This document shows, one piece after another, positions 29,590 to 39,391 of a stretch of 64,000 bases of DNA. Under the pieces are notes generated by a model. That model did no database searches and was not told where the DNA came from. It saw only the letters and a program-made list of their open reading frames with translations. The DNA is from Saccharomycopsis malanga (taxonomy: Eukaryota > Ascomycota > Saccharomycetes > Ascoideales > Saccharomycopsidaceae): positions 3,100,001 through 3,164,000 of the forward strand of contig CP025321.1 in assembly GCA_004014935.1 (NCBI GenBank), given 5' to 3'. Position numbers and translations under genes: made by a program. The stretch's first letter is position 1, and each line of letters opens with the position of its first letter.

Positions 29590-30795
29590 TCATCTCTTTG
29601 AATTGATCATTTTCGAGTACCGTCTAGTCTTTTGGTTTCGCATCTGCTCAAATTTTGTGTAGTCTTTTGAGCTGTCAGTCATGGAGGCTGCAACATTATT
29701 TAGCCAAGGGGATATTTTGAAAAGTTGTTCAACGTTGCATCGTAAATTTGGGTTTATTTTAAGCAATGCTGCTAATGTGTTCCATGTTGAGGGCGGGAGA
29801 TCTGGCAGTAAGTTGCGCCAGAGTCTGTATATTCCCAACTCTTTGTTTTGAAGCATCTGGCGTGATTTCAAATTAATGCTGGTCAACTCAGGAACATTAT
29901 TTATAGTTTTATGCTTGGGAAGGTTAGTACAAGCTAGTGTTTTTTGGTATTCTAAATACAATGACCTGTCAGACATATGATTTATCTCTTGATGTTCTAT
30001 TTCTGTCTGTAGCACCCTAAATGCCTGATATTTGGCGTCATTGGATGAGATTGTGTCCCAAGGGTAACGTAATACGGGATTTTCAACGTTTATCCCCTTT
30101 AAAACAGCTGTGGTGGATTTCCCAGTGGTTTGTCTTGGATCCTCATTGTTGAGTAAAATGTACATGATTATACCGAGAGACCACATGTCGTTCTTTAAGC
30201 CTGAGTAATGAATGCTGCTGATAGCGTCCGGGCTGATAAAAGGATCTGTACCGTATATCCCCGTGGACTGTTCTTCTTTGCCTGTTGAATTGTTTAACAA
30301 GCAGGCGCCATAGTCAATGATTTTGACCTGACCTGTCAGGTTCAAGCAGACGTTATCAATCTTCAAATCACGATGTGCTATACCGCACGAGTGCAAATGC
30401 CTCACACCTAAAGCAATTTGCTTGAATAAGACAAGTCTGGATGAAACACATGGTTGGGCAGTGAGAAATTGAGAAAGCGTTAGAGGATAATAATCCATGA
30501 AAAGGACAATTTTGCGTGAGCCTGCAATGCCATGGAGGACCAGCTCCACTGCAAACGAGTCTATTGTTGCTAAATAAGAATCAGAATTTCCCAGAGCGTT
30601 AACTATTTCCGAGACCTGATATTCTTTAAGACATTTGAGTTTGTATTGGGCGAAAGGCTCGTTGAGGTCTCGAAACATAACTTTGACAACATAAAACAGT
30701 TTAGTTGACCGGTTATAATGGAGTTCCACCTTGGCACTCTGTCCAGACCCTATAGCTGCGACCCTCGAGGTCCTACTATGCTTTCTAGACGTCAT
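29590..30795 (-). CDS. Fungal HAL/NPR1-group protein kinase
   Basis: 401 residues, almost entirely kinase domain. It has a Gly-rich loop (AIGSGQSAKVEL), an AVK-type lysine in FYVVKVMF and the catalytic loop CGIAHRDLKIDNVCL near residue 141. The metal-binding motif is IIDYGA, that is DYG rather than DFG. The activation segment is YGTDPFISPDAI, then KNDMWSLGIIMYILLNN. The wide insert-rich lobe and GTDPFISPE-like segment fit the fungal Hal4/Hal5/Npr1/Ptk group that controls plasma-membrane transporters. It lacks the long N-terminal region typical of Npr1 and Hal5, so exact orthology is open. DYG is tolerated in active kinases of this group. Confidence 0.85.
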   Translation of the reverse strand: MTSRKHSRTSRVAAIGSGQSAKVELHYNRSTKLFYVVKVMFRDLNEPFAQYKLKCLKEYQVSEIVNALGNSDSYLATIDSFAVELVLHGIAGSRKIVLFMDYYPLTLSQFLTAQPCVSSRLVLFKQIALGVRHLHSCGIAHRDLKIDNVCLNLTGQVKIIDYGACLLNNSTGKEEQSTGIYGTDPFISPDAISSIHYSGLKNDMWSLGIIMYILLNNEDPRQTTGKSTTAVLKGINVENPVLRYPWDTISSNDAKYQAFRVLQTEIEHQEINHMSDRSLYLEYQKTLACTNLPKHKTINNVPELTSINLKSRQMLQNKELGIYRLWRNLLPDLPPSTWNTLAALLKINPNLRCNVEQLFKISPWLNNVAASMTDSSKDYTKFEQMRNQKTRRYSKMINSKR

Positions 30796-31061
30796 TACAA
30801 TGGTTTTTAAAACAATTTCTTGGGCTATACAACGTTAATAGTTGTAATTTTTCATGCGACAAGAAAGCGGACACCTACGATATTAAAAAGAAGGCCATCA
30901 TTTAATGAGATAAGAAAGTTGAGCATTATAAAGGACGTTCAAAGTAGTAACACAAGAAAGAAATTTGAATATGGCTGCAAAGTTAAATTTAAAGATCAGT
31001 AAATTATAGTAAAGGCCGTCATCAAGACGGTGGCCAGCAAGAATTGAAAAGTTGAGATACT

Positions 31062-31688
31062 TCAAGAGGTGATAGTACTAGTAAAAGCAGTGGTTATAGC
31101 AGCAGCATTAGACGCAGTAATGTAGGAGGTTTGAATAAATGTGCTTGAAGGCGTGACCGTAGCTATGGTGGTAACCGTAGCACTCTTCTTTATTGAACCT
31201 TTAAGAAACTTGGGGAAAAAGCTTCTGAAGTAACTCATGGAGGTTTGGGCAATGCCTACGAGACCAAGAACAATGCCGGTTTTCTCAAGCGTTCCATTGA
31301 GCTTGTCCTGGTCCTGCTTCAGAGATCCAGCTGGAAGCTGGGGTGGGCCTTGGGAAGGGCCTTGGGAAGGGCCAGCCTGAGGCGTAGAAGATGTTGAGGC
31401 CTCGTTCTCGTTATTGTTTGCAATGTTGAAGTTGTTGTTGGCGACTCTAGCAAGCGCGTTATTGAGGACGTTTCCTGAGTTTTGGTTTGCGTTCATGGGA
31501 AGGGCAAACTTCATTTGGGGAAGAAGCTCTCTTGAGGAGTTGCTGGTCTTGTTAACGCTTTTTGAGGAATTGTATGAATCAAGACGGTATGACAGAACAG
31601 TCCCGTTAACAATAGTGTTACTTGGTCGTATTGTCATAGCTGATACTACAGCCAATATTGTAGCAAGCAAAAAGCCTATCAGAAACAT
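31062..31688 (-). CDS. Secreted low-complexity protein, family member 1
   Basis: 208 residues from ATG 31686-31688; the frame extends 3 codons further only to a GTG. The signal peptide MFLIGFLLATILAVVSA is clear. Next is an Asn/Ser-rich region with several NxS/T sequons, then a Pro/Gln/Gly stretch with repeated GPSQGP. A hydrophobic segment follows, GIVLGLVGIAQTSMSYF, and a Ser/Thr-rich tail with VTTIATVTPSSTF ends in TSTITS. I do not recognise it. The layout and the hydrophobic segment resemble the genes at 34227 and 36450. It lies divergent to NUC1. The hydrophobic segment may be a membrane or self-assembly helix. Confidence 0.7.
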   Translation of the reverse strand: MFLIGFLLATILAVVSAMTIRPSNTIVNGTVLSYRLDSYNSSKSVNKTSNSSRELLPQMKFALPMNANQNSGNVLNNALARVANNNFNIANNNENEASTSSTPQAGPSQGPSQGPPQLPAGSLKQDQDKLNGTLEKTGIVLGLVGIAQTSMSYFRSFFPKFLKGSIKKSATVTTIATVTPSSTFIQTSYITASNAAAITTAFTSTITS

Positions 31689-32361
31689 ATTCAACACTAT
31701 TGAAACAGTTCAAAAGATGACGGAAGGTGGCTTCAGACATCATTCCTTACATCTTGTAGCTACTAGCCAATGTGCTTTTATATAAACGTCTTACAAACAA
31801 CATTGAACAGCTTTTAACTAATAGAGACCCGTACGCCATGGTGGCAAAAACCTCACAATAGCATTGTAAATTGCTGGATAAGTACACTAGTCTGCAAGCT
31901 AAGATATCGTGGATAATATCTACGCCAACGGCACATTCCGCCCAGTGCAGCAGACTAATATTCATCATTCCCACCCAGCCCATTGTTTGTATACATAATG
32001 GAATCCTGTGAGAGCTCATACGTGAAGTCAACTGTTGGTTTTATTTCCATTCAGAGTATTCTTTAGAGTATGGTGGGGTTTACATGTTAAGCAATGACAT
32101 CAAGTAACTTTATTTATATGATATTACCTACAAATTGATGACTGTTCATATGAAAAAAATGGTCATTGGATTCATTTATCATGTAATAAAGACCACGCTG
32201 TTTCAATATGAGCAGTTGAGGCTTTCGTAACCCCATGTGAAAGGTGAAGAGTTCTTATAAAAACGGATCTCATGAAGTCCGCGAAAAAGCTAAAAAAAAA
32301 ATTTACTATGTAGATCATTTTGATTTGGCCATACCAAGAGTATATAACAAGCTACAAAGAT
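31689..32361. other. Divergent promoter region, secreted protein 1 / NUC1
   Basis: 673 bp. AT-rich with no clear motif. The frame from 32320 into NUC1 begins at a non-ATG codon and is not used as the start. Confidence 0.5.
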
Positions 32362-33354
32362 ATGAACAGAACAGCTGTGACTGCTGCTGGAGGGCTCTTA
32401 GGGCTCACCTCGCTCTCATTATTTGGTCTCTTTGGTAAAAAGACGGAAACTCAAACGACAACTGCCCCACCTTTGGCAACAGGTGGTAATGCTAACACGC
32501 CTCTCAAGAGTCCTCAGGATTTGAACATTAACCCTAGTGGGTTTTTTCGTTATGGATTTCCAGGACCGGTGCACGATTTGGAGAGCAAACAAGAGTTTGT
32601 CAGCTGTTACGACCGTCAAACAAGAAATCCATCATGGGTTTTGGAACATATCACTAAAGAGTCAATCAAATCTAACCCAGAGGCGGACCGTAAACGGTCT
32701 GTTTTCAAGGAAGACCAGAAAATCCCACCAAAATTCAGAGCTTTGTTGAGAGATTATTTCCGTAGTGGCTACGATCGTGGTCATCAAGCACCAGCAGCAG
32801 ACGCCAAATTCAGCCAGCAGGCCATGGATGAAACCTTTAATTTGACCAATATCAGCCCTCAAGTGGGCGAAGGTTTCAACAGAGACTACTGGGCACATTT
32901 TGAAGATTTTTGCCGTAGACTCACTAATCGTTACGACTCCGTTAGAATTATCACCGGCCCGTTATATTTGCCTAAAAAGTTTCCTGATGGCAAGTACAGA
33001 GTGGTTTACGAAGTAATTGGTAACCCACCAAATGTTGCTGTACCTACCCACTTTTTCAAATTGGTGGTAGGCGAGAGCACTTACAATAAGGATCAAATTG
33101 CAGTGGGTGCATTTGTCTTACCTAATGATAAGATCTCCAACGAAACAAGTTTGACAGACTTCCAAGTGCCAGTAGACTCTTTGGAACGCTCATCAGGATT
33201 GACTTTCTTCAACAAACTCGACCCAGAGATCAAGGTTAAAAACTTGTGCGAAGATGTCTCTTGTTCTATTATTGTAAGAGACTTTTCCAATAAAGTCAAG
33301 GCCATTGAAGCCCCTAAAACACCTTTGGGCTTGCCTGCTCCGCCTACTAAATGA
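32362..33354 (+). CDS. NUC1: Mitochondrial endonuclease Nuc1 (EndoG)
   Basis: 330 residues from ATG 32362. The N-terminus MNRTAVTAAGGLLGLTSLSL is a mitochondrial-targeting or inner-membrane segment. The DNA/RNA non-specific endonuclease domain follows: YGFPGPVHDLESKQEFVSCY, RSGYDRGHQAPAAD with the DRGH catalytic His at about 141, and FNLTNISPQVGEGFNRDYWA with the Mg-binding Asn. The C-terminal part TGPLYLPKKF matches the family. Nuc1 is the main mitochondrial nuclease and acts in mtDNA turnover and regulated cell death. Length is the same as S. cerevisiae Nuc1 (329 aa). It sits inside a cluster of secreted-protein genes to which it has no obvious functional link. Confidence 0.98.
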   Translation: MNRTAVTAAGGLLGLTSLSLFGLFGKKTETQTTTAPPLATGGNANTPLKSPQDLNINPSGFFRYGFPGPVHDLESKQEFVSCYDRQTRNPSWVLEHITKESIKSNPEADRKRSVFKEDQKIPPKFRALLRDYFRSGYDRGHQAPAADAKFSQQAMDETFNLTNISPQVGEGFNRDYWAHFEDFCRRLTNRYDSVRIITGPLYLPKKFPDGKYRVVYEVIGNPPNVAVPTHFFKLVVGESTYNKDQIAVGAFVLPNDKISNETSLTDFQVPVDSLERSSGLTFFNKLDPEIKVKNLCEDVSCSIIVRDFSNKVKAIEAPKTPLGLPAPPTK

Positions 33355-34226
33355 GTGACAAGTTTTGTGTTCAATTTATAAATGTACTGAGAAACCAGCA
33401 ATCTAACTTCATCTATATTATGCTTATACTTGTTCTTCTATTGCGTGTTTCAATATTCATCTACGTGCTTCTTCGCTAATTTATATTGCCATAGATATTT
33501 CACATATTGTAACTGTTTATAAACTTTTCACGTAGAGTTAATATCTGTGCCATTAAATATTATCTTACTTGGAACTATCCAACAAGCTACATTTCTCAAC
33601 ACAATTTTACTCATGAATTCATGTAAATCTAGTATTTCACTGCATACAGGCCTAGATACCCCCCTGTTACAACTTTAACTTTCCATACATTTCACACTCA
33701 GCATTTATAACCCACTACAGATCCATAATTTGGTTGCTTACGGCATTTTCTAATATCAATCGTGCAACTCTTGCGGTAGTCAGAAACGGCCTTTGATGAT
33801 GCCTTGCGCCTAAGAATTTTAATGCTTCAACATGCATGAGATTTTCAAGCTAGCGGATCCACTGTTTTCCGCCACCACCAGGATCATGGATAGCCCCTAA
33901 GAAACCACCTTTCTAGTAGTGGTCCCAGATGCACATTACTCTAAAAATGACACTAATACTTGAGCCAGGGTTTGTTATCCTTGTCTTGGATGCCGCTAGA
34001 CTGCACCTTCTCATGCCGGTCCCCTAACAAGAGAATACTTTTATAAATCGCAGCAGAGCAGCATTCAAAAACTTTGGCCGTTGCTCTTGTCAGTTGTATC
34101 TTATTTCTCATATTACTTCTCTGAATTGAATTTACAAATATCTTTTCACCACAGTCTACCGATTGACGCCATATTGGCAATATCATAAACCAAAACAGGA
34201 CTCTGAGAGCCAGGCGCACCAGCAAT
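33355..34226. other. Intergenic, promoter of secreted protein 2
   Basis: 872 bp. No gene or RNA recognised; a few CA-rich and CCACC-containing stretches near 33870. Confidence 0.5.
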
Positions 34227-35711
34227 ATGCGTGGACAAGGCCCCCAGTGTTTTCTTTATATCCTTTTGCTCACTCTTTGGAACGCTCAGTTCAGCAGCTG
34301 TGCTTTTCTCTATGTCAATCTCACCTCGGAAAATAATTTGCAAAAAACATTACAGGCCAATGGATCACTGAACAGCTCATTTGATTACCATTTCGTACCG
34401 CACAAGAAAGTAGCGTCGACAAAGCTTTTGCTGTCAGAAAACTCGCTAAAATCGAACAAAAATGCCTTGTTATCCAGCGAAAACACTCTTAAATCAAGTC
34501 TCAACTCCCCTGCCAACAAGTCCAATCAAGAACTGTCTTGGTCAAAAATATGGAGCCATTTGTTTGGAGGGAGTTCAAAACCTTCACCAAAACCACAACC
34601 TCCTACTAAAATGGAGCCTGTACATACTGTAATTCCAGAAGTCCCAAAGGCTACACAGGTAAAGCAACCAGAATTAATTAATCAAAACACTAAAGTTCAA
34701 CAACAACCAGTTGTTCAACAACAACGTCCAACAGTTGCCCAACAACAACACCAAACAATAGTCCACCAGCCGCAGCATACCACAATTTCAGTGCAACACC
34801 CAATAATTCAACAGCCTGGTCAAAACCCACAGAAAACTGCGGAAAAACCAATTGGACCTGCCGATCGAAACACTTTGGACCAACCAACAAACCAGAAAAC
34901 GCCTACGTTAGGCCAACATAGCTCAATGAAAGTCCCAGAGGTAGAGACAAAGCCTAAAACCACATATGAGCCAGGAACTGTTGAACCATCAAGTCCAGCA
35001 AAAAACCCTCTTACTCAACGATCAGACACTCCAACACCATCTCAGAATTTACCAGATACAAGTAATGACAAAATCCCAGTTAGTTCTAGCAAGTCTAGCA
35101 TAGGGTCTTTGGCCGGTGGTGCAGCAGGAGCAGCAGTGATAGGCGGTGCTTTAGGACAAGGCTCTGGCTCTACGCCAGGTTCAAATGGAAATCTACCCAA
35201 CCCAGGCGGTGTAAAGAAAGATCCTACTGACAATGGCAGTGGGGCAGGCTCTGGCTCCCTGTCTGGCTACGACAACCCTTATGGTTTTAGCAGTGAGGAG
35301 AGTGCGAAACTCAATTTGTTTATTGAACAGGGCAATATAGTGCTTGGTGTGATAGGAGTCGTGCAAGGTGTGGTAGGAGTTGTCAACAATATGATCACTA
35401 CTAGCTATCTGACATACACTTCTACTTACACTTTTACTGGATCACAAGCCTCGTCGATACTTTCTGCTTCAGATATTGTTGTCACCAGTATTCAATATGA
35501 GACTGTTCCTGCTACCAATGCAACGTCATCAATACAGTCAAGCCTGGGACCTGCGACAGAACTGGTAATCTCTTCGACAACACTCGCACCTGCAGTTCTT
35601 ACTCCATCGAACACTGGAACCAACAATACTATTTCAGCCCCTCAAACAGTTACAGCCACAGCCTACATTACCAGGCTCAGCCAACAAGCAAGTATGACAA
35701 GTAGTATATAG
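34227..35711 (+). CDS. Secreted low-complexity protein, family member 2
   Basis: 494 residues from ATG 34227. Signal peptide within MRGQGPQCFLYILLLTLWNA. An N-glycosylated Ser/Asn/Lys region follows, with a repeated LLSENSLKS/LLSSENTLKS motif. A long Gln/Pro/Thr-rich region (about 130-280) comes next, then Gly/Ala-rich GGAAGAAVIGGALGQGSGS. The hydrophobic segment GNIVLGVIGVVQGVVGVV is followed by TSYLTYTSTYTF and a Ser/Thr-rich tail ending MTSSI. The order matches the genes at 31062 and 36450. There is no C-terminal hydrophobic GPI signal. Possible roles are wall or matrix structure; not recognised as a named family. Confidence 0.72.
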   Translation: MRGQGPQCFLYILLLTLWNAQFSSCAFLYVNLTSENNLQKTLQANGSLNSSFDYHFVPHKKVASTKLLLSENSLKSNKNALLSSENTLKSSLNSPANKSNQELSWSKIWSHLFGGSSKPSPKPQPPTKMEPVHTVIPEVPKATQVKQPELINQNTKVQQQPVVQQQRPTVAQQQHQTIVHQPQHTTISVQHPIIQQPGQNPQKTAEKPIGPADRNTLDQPTNQKTPTLGQHSSMKVPEVETKPKTTYEPGTVEPSSPAKNPLTQRSDTPTPSQNLPDTSNDKIPVSSSKSSIGSLAGGAAGAAVIGGALGQGSGSTPGSNGNLPNPGGVKKDPTDNGSGAGSGSLSGYDNPYGFSSEESAKLNLFIEQGNIVLGVIGVVQGVVGVVNNMITTSYLTYTSTYTFTGSQASSILSASDIVVTSIQYETVPATNATSSIQSSLGPATELVISSTTLAPAVLTPSNTGTNNTISAPQTVTATAYITRLSQQASMTSSI

Positions 35712-35906
35712 TCAGCCACTTGTAGGCATGCAACTGGTTTGCTGCAAATCTTTTATTTCTTACATAAAATGTAGTAACATACTTTTCTATTCTATATCCT
35801 ACATAGTTACCAACTTCTACTTCTACTTTTGCTCTTTTCTTTTCGTTCGCTTCATCTAATTTAATATAAACTTTAGCTATACCGATATGTAGATGCTATA
35901 CTGGCA

Positions 35907-35941
35907 CCCAAGCCCAGTGTATATCAGTTGTGTATATACGA
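35907..35941 (+). repeat. Dispersed repeat fragment E
   Basis: AAGCCCAGTGTATATCAGTT followed by GTGTATATACGAG. This matches the 5' core of copies A-D (GAGCCCAGTACATATC, then CAGTTTCGTATATACG) at most positions. Only the core remains. Confidence 0.6.
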
Positions 35942-36096
35942 GACAATACATAAATTATAGTAAGTAACCAAGTCAACATGTTTTTAATCATTATCCTATT
36001 GTTCTGCTGAAGCCAAACAATAGCGGGCCCTCGGGTGTTGCCTGTGGAATGGACGGATACATGTTGCGACTAGTACATGCGTGCATGCCGTATCGA

Positions 36097-36106
36097 TGCC
36101 GCGGCA
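36097..36106. promoter_or_regulatory. Perfect 10-bp GC palindrome
   Basis: TGCCGCGGCA lies about 345 bp upstream of the gene at 36450, in a short GC-rich patch that also has GTGCATGC and CCGCGATGCC. Inverted CCG/CGG triplets are typical sites of Zn2Cys6 regulators. Function is inference. Confidence 0.35.
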
Positions 36107-36449
36107 GCATGTCCGCGATGCCTTTCTATCATGGTTGAACATTGCGCTAGTAAATGGCAGCACCAAATATCCATTGTCCACAATTTTATCCCATGGATAA
36201 TGCCATTTCTTACAAAAACAAATGGATTTCCGTTGCTTAAGAAGAGTTTGCCCTTGCTCTTTCAATATTCAAGTAACCAGAAAACATATAGTAGTTACAT
36301 TGGATTAAGGTTACACGGAGGATCCAATATCATCACCAAATAAAAACGTTCAAACCATCCAGCATAAGCATTTGAAAAAGAAAAATTCAATAACATAAAG
36401 AAAGACATAATAAACAATTTTGAGAAAGACAGGAAATTTCCATCAAAAG

Positions 36450-38873
36450 ATGATCTTAAAGGACATTGCCTTATTTGTCGTCCTTACAACACTTGCTCTG
36501 AAGACTGTTGGAGCTTCAGAAATCCCAGAAAGCCCAGAGATACTGGCAACTAAGGTCGCTCCTCAAAATGGGTTCCTTAGCGTGGGTCTTTCCAGTGCTG
36601 CTGCAACTGGGAACACCGAGCAGGACGAAAAGGCTCTTGATGATCTTATATACAACCAGATTTCTAACCTCACCAATCGTACTTATTATGACGAGGTGTT
36701 GAAACCTGAAATTAAGGTTGCCCTTGCTGGAGGATCAGGATATCTTACTGGAAGCTCGCTCCAAAACTACGTATCTTCAAAAAAAATTGCTAGTTCTGCC
36801 GCCAATGCTGAGGCAATGGAAGCTTTAGCAAAAAGTGGCTCTTCTTTAGCCAAATCAGGATCTTTGCTAGGTTCAGAAGCAGCAAAGGCTTCTGCTAAAA
36901 CCTCTTCTAGCTACATCGGAAACATTGTTGATTATGTAACCAACTTTTTGAGCAGCTTCAAGTCTAGCCCAGCTTCTGCAAACAGTTTAAAAGCCCAAAA
37001 TGAACTTAAAGACAACTTGCAAAAATTACCAAAAACCTACAAGGCACAAGTAAAAGCCGCTATCCCAACAATTGCAGCCCAGAAAGCTATTCCTGAGCCA
37101 GTTGGTTTAAAAACACCCGTCGCTCAAGCACCAAAAGTAACTCCAACATTAGCTCCAACATTGGCTGCTCCAAAACAAACTCCAAAATTGGAAACACCTA
37201 AATTAGAAACTCAAAAGTTGAAGACACAGGGCGCCATTGCTACAACTCAACTTGCTTTGACAGCTCCTAATGTCAAAGGGACTACTCATCTCGTTAATAC
37301 TCCTACTGTTATTGGAACTACCCAAGCAGCTTTGAATACGCCACCTGTTGCTGAAACGCCTGCTGCAGCCAAAACCCCTGAGGCAGCTAAAACAGCTGTT
37401 ACTCCAAAAGACAACTCAGGAAATAATGGTGCACAAGGTGCCACCAAAGATAATGGTAACGCTGAAAACAACAATGGCGACGAAAAGAATGGAGCCAAAA
37501 CTGGCTCAGATAACAAAAACAACGATGGTAAAAATGACAAGAATAACAATGACAATACAAATTCCAATAATAATAATAACAACAACAACAACAATGAAAA
37601 CACTAACCAAAATACTAATAACAACAATCCAAACAACAACAAATTGAATGGTATTCCAATCAATCTCAATGAAAACGAAAAAGGTGCTTTCAGTATGATT
37701 CAGGATATTAATAACATTAGAAATGGCCAGGCTGCTCCTCCAGTGGTAACGATCAACGGAGTAGGTTATCCAATTGGCGGTGATACTCTTGGTAAATTCT
37801 TCCAATACGGCGGTATTGGTTTGGCTGCTTTTAACATTCTTTCTGGTCATAAAGTCACTGAGTCTGGATCAACATTCATGTCTTATAGTAGTATCCCTAC
37901 AACAGTTACAGTTAGTGGTACATCAAATCCTTTTGACCAGCTAAAATCCGCTGCTTCTCCAAGTCTTAGCGTTGTTTCTGTTTCTTCTGCCCAAAGTGTG
38001 ATCACTGCCTCTGTCAATCCTGGAGTTGGCTCAAATGGCCAAAATGTGATTACAGTTAGTGCTGACCCAGGTCGCTTTGCTAATGGAGTTGCCACCGTTA
38101 CAGCTAATCCTCAAGAAATAAGACAAGGCGTTGTTACTGTCACTGCTGCTCAACAACCAGCGCAATATACCGTTACTATTGGACCTGCTGTAAATGGCTA
38201 CAATGGTGATAACAAAAACAATCAGAATGGCAATAAGCAGGAAGGTTACAACAACGGCAATAATGGAAATAACAATTATAAAAGCAATGGCAATAATTTC
38301 AATGGCGGTAACAGTAATAGCAATTACAACAGTTATAACAACAATGACAATAACAACCGCTTTAACGGAGGAGGTAACAGTAATTATAACGGCAATGGCA
38401 ATTATAACAACAATTATAATAGAAATAACAATAACCAGAATAATGGCCAAAACAACCAGAACATTGATTATGGTAATAATGGTAATAACTATAACAATCA
38501 TTATAACAACAACGGAAATGATGGTGGAAATGGTAACGGTAACAACAATTATAACAACGGTAATAATAATAGCAACAACAACAATTACAACAACGGTAAT
38601 AATAATGGCAACAACAATAATTATAACAACGGCAACAATAATGGCAACAACAATAATTATAACAACGGCAACAATAATGGCAATAACAACAATTATAACA
38701 ACGGTAATAATAATGGCTATAACAACAACTATAATGGCTATAATCAGATTCAAAATAAGCAAGTGGTTGCCTCTCATAAAAAGAGCCATAGCAAACACAC
38801 GAGCGCCACTAATCATCATACCAGCACCTTTGTACCATCGTCTTTCTTCACTTCTGTCACATCTTCTTCTTGA
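36450..38873 (+). CDS. Secreted Asn-rich protein, family member 3
   Basis: 807 residues from ATG 36450; the frame is open 10 codons further from a TTG. The signal peptide is MILKDIALFVVLTTLALKTV, cut near GAS. Residues about 30-190 are helical and Ala/Ser-rich; 190-330 are Pro/Thr/Lys-rich (APTLAPTLAAPK, LETPKLETQKLKTQ). An Asn/Lys/Asp-rich block follows. The hydrophobic segment FFQYGGIGLAAFNILSG lies near 460 and is followed by SSIPTTVTVSG and VTVSA/VTVTA-type beta repeats. A long Asn/Gly/Tyr region contains 12-residue repeats (YNNGNNNGNNNN). The end is SSFFTSVTSSS. Arrangement matches the genes at 31062 and 34227. The Asn-rich part resembles prion-like or matrix-forming segments. Confidence 0.72.
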   Translation: MILKDIALFVVLTTLALKTVGASEIPESPEILATKVAPQNGFLSVGLSSAAATGNTEQDEKALDDLIYNQISNLTNRTYYDEVLKPEIKVALAGGSGYLTGSSLQNYVSSKKIASSAANAEAMEALAKSGSSLAKSGSLLGSEAAKASAKTSSSYIGNIVDYVTNFLSSFKSSPASANSLKAQNELKDNLQKLPKTYKAQVKAAIPTIAAQKAIPEPVGLKTPVAQAPKVTPTLAPTLAAPKQTPKLETPKLETQKLKTQGAIATTQLALTAPNVKGTTHLVNTPTVIGTTQAALNTPPVAETPAAAKTPEAAKTAVTPKDNSGNNGAQGATKDNGNAENNNGDEKNGAKTGSDNKNNDGKNDKNNNDNTNSNNNNNNNNNNENTNQNTNNNNPNNNKLNGIPINLNENEKGAFSMIQDINNIRNGQAAPPVVTINGVGYPIGGDTLGKFFQYGGIGLAAFNILSGHKVTESGSTFMSYSSIPTTVTVSGTSNPFDQLKSAASPSLSVVSVSSAQSVITASVNPGVGSNGQNVITVSADPGRFANGVATVTANPQEIRQGVVTVTAAQQPAQYTVTIGPAVNGYNGDNKNNQNGNKQEGYNNGNNGNNNYKSNGNNFNGGNSNSNYNSYNNNDNNNRFNGGGNSNYNGNGNYNNNYNRNNNNQNNGQNNQNIDYGNNGNNYNNHYNNNGNDGGNGNGNNNYNNGNNNSNNNNYNNGNNNGNNNNYNNGNNNGNNNNYNNGNNNGNNNNYNNGNNNGYNNNYNGYNQIQNKQVVASHKKSHSKHTSATNHHTSTFVPSSFFTSVTSSS
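38540..38735 (+). repeat. 36-bp coding minisatellite in secreted protein 3
   Basis: About five imperfect 36 bp units encode YNNGNNNGNNNN. Units differ at third positions (AAC/AAT, GGT/GGC), so they diverged by slippage and synonymous change while keeping the protein motif. Confidence 0.85.
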
Positions 38874-39391
38874 ATCCTGATATTGAGCTGGCCTTTCTAT
38901 CATAGTTTTAGTATTTATGGAGATTTGAATCTAATGGTTCTTTTTTAGTTGTAAAGGCTTTCCTTTTTAACCTCACCAAATCTTTTCTTTAGTTTTAACG
39001 TTGTGTTTAATTTTGATCCATGTGCAGACTTTGCACTTTTCAACTTGAAGTGTTTTCTCTTATGAATACTTCATTGAGGTTGAGTTTTATCCAGTCAATA
39101 AAAAAAACTTGAAATTCAACTATCAATGTAATCATAATGATAAAGTAGTAAACTGTGGAAATTTTCATAGAAAGTTGTATACTGGGAGCTGCGAACAACA
39201 AACCAAACTCAATAAAAGTTATTCGTATAAAATGTATATATTACCTTATAAAAAATAAGGTAAGTTTTAATTAACATAATCTTATTAAAAATAGAAGGAT
39301 AACGAGTTGTAAAGAGAAGTCAAATGCAATAAAACAGAACAAGCGACAAAAAAAACATAAAGTAAAAATATGGAGCATACTCAAATAACAT
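38874..39391. other. Convergent intergenic region
   Basis: 518 bp between two 3' ends. TACCTTAT and ATAAGGTA at about 39242-39262 form a perfect 8 bp inverted repeat, which may mark transcript ends. No gene seen. Confidence 0.5.

Larger units (their letters stand above)
35712..36449. other. Intergenic, promoter of secreted protein 3
   Basis: 738 bp with a repeat fragment at 35907-35941 and a GC-rich palindromic area near 36080-36120 (both listed). No gene. Confidence 0.5.

Noticed and set aside
37286-38903. Long frames antisense or shifted to the Asn-rich gene (Ile/Val- and Thr/Ile-rich)
   Set aside because: They come from AAC/AAT-type codon runs read in other frames. The plus frame with signal peptide and ordered domains is the gene.
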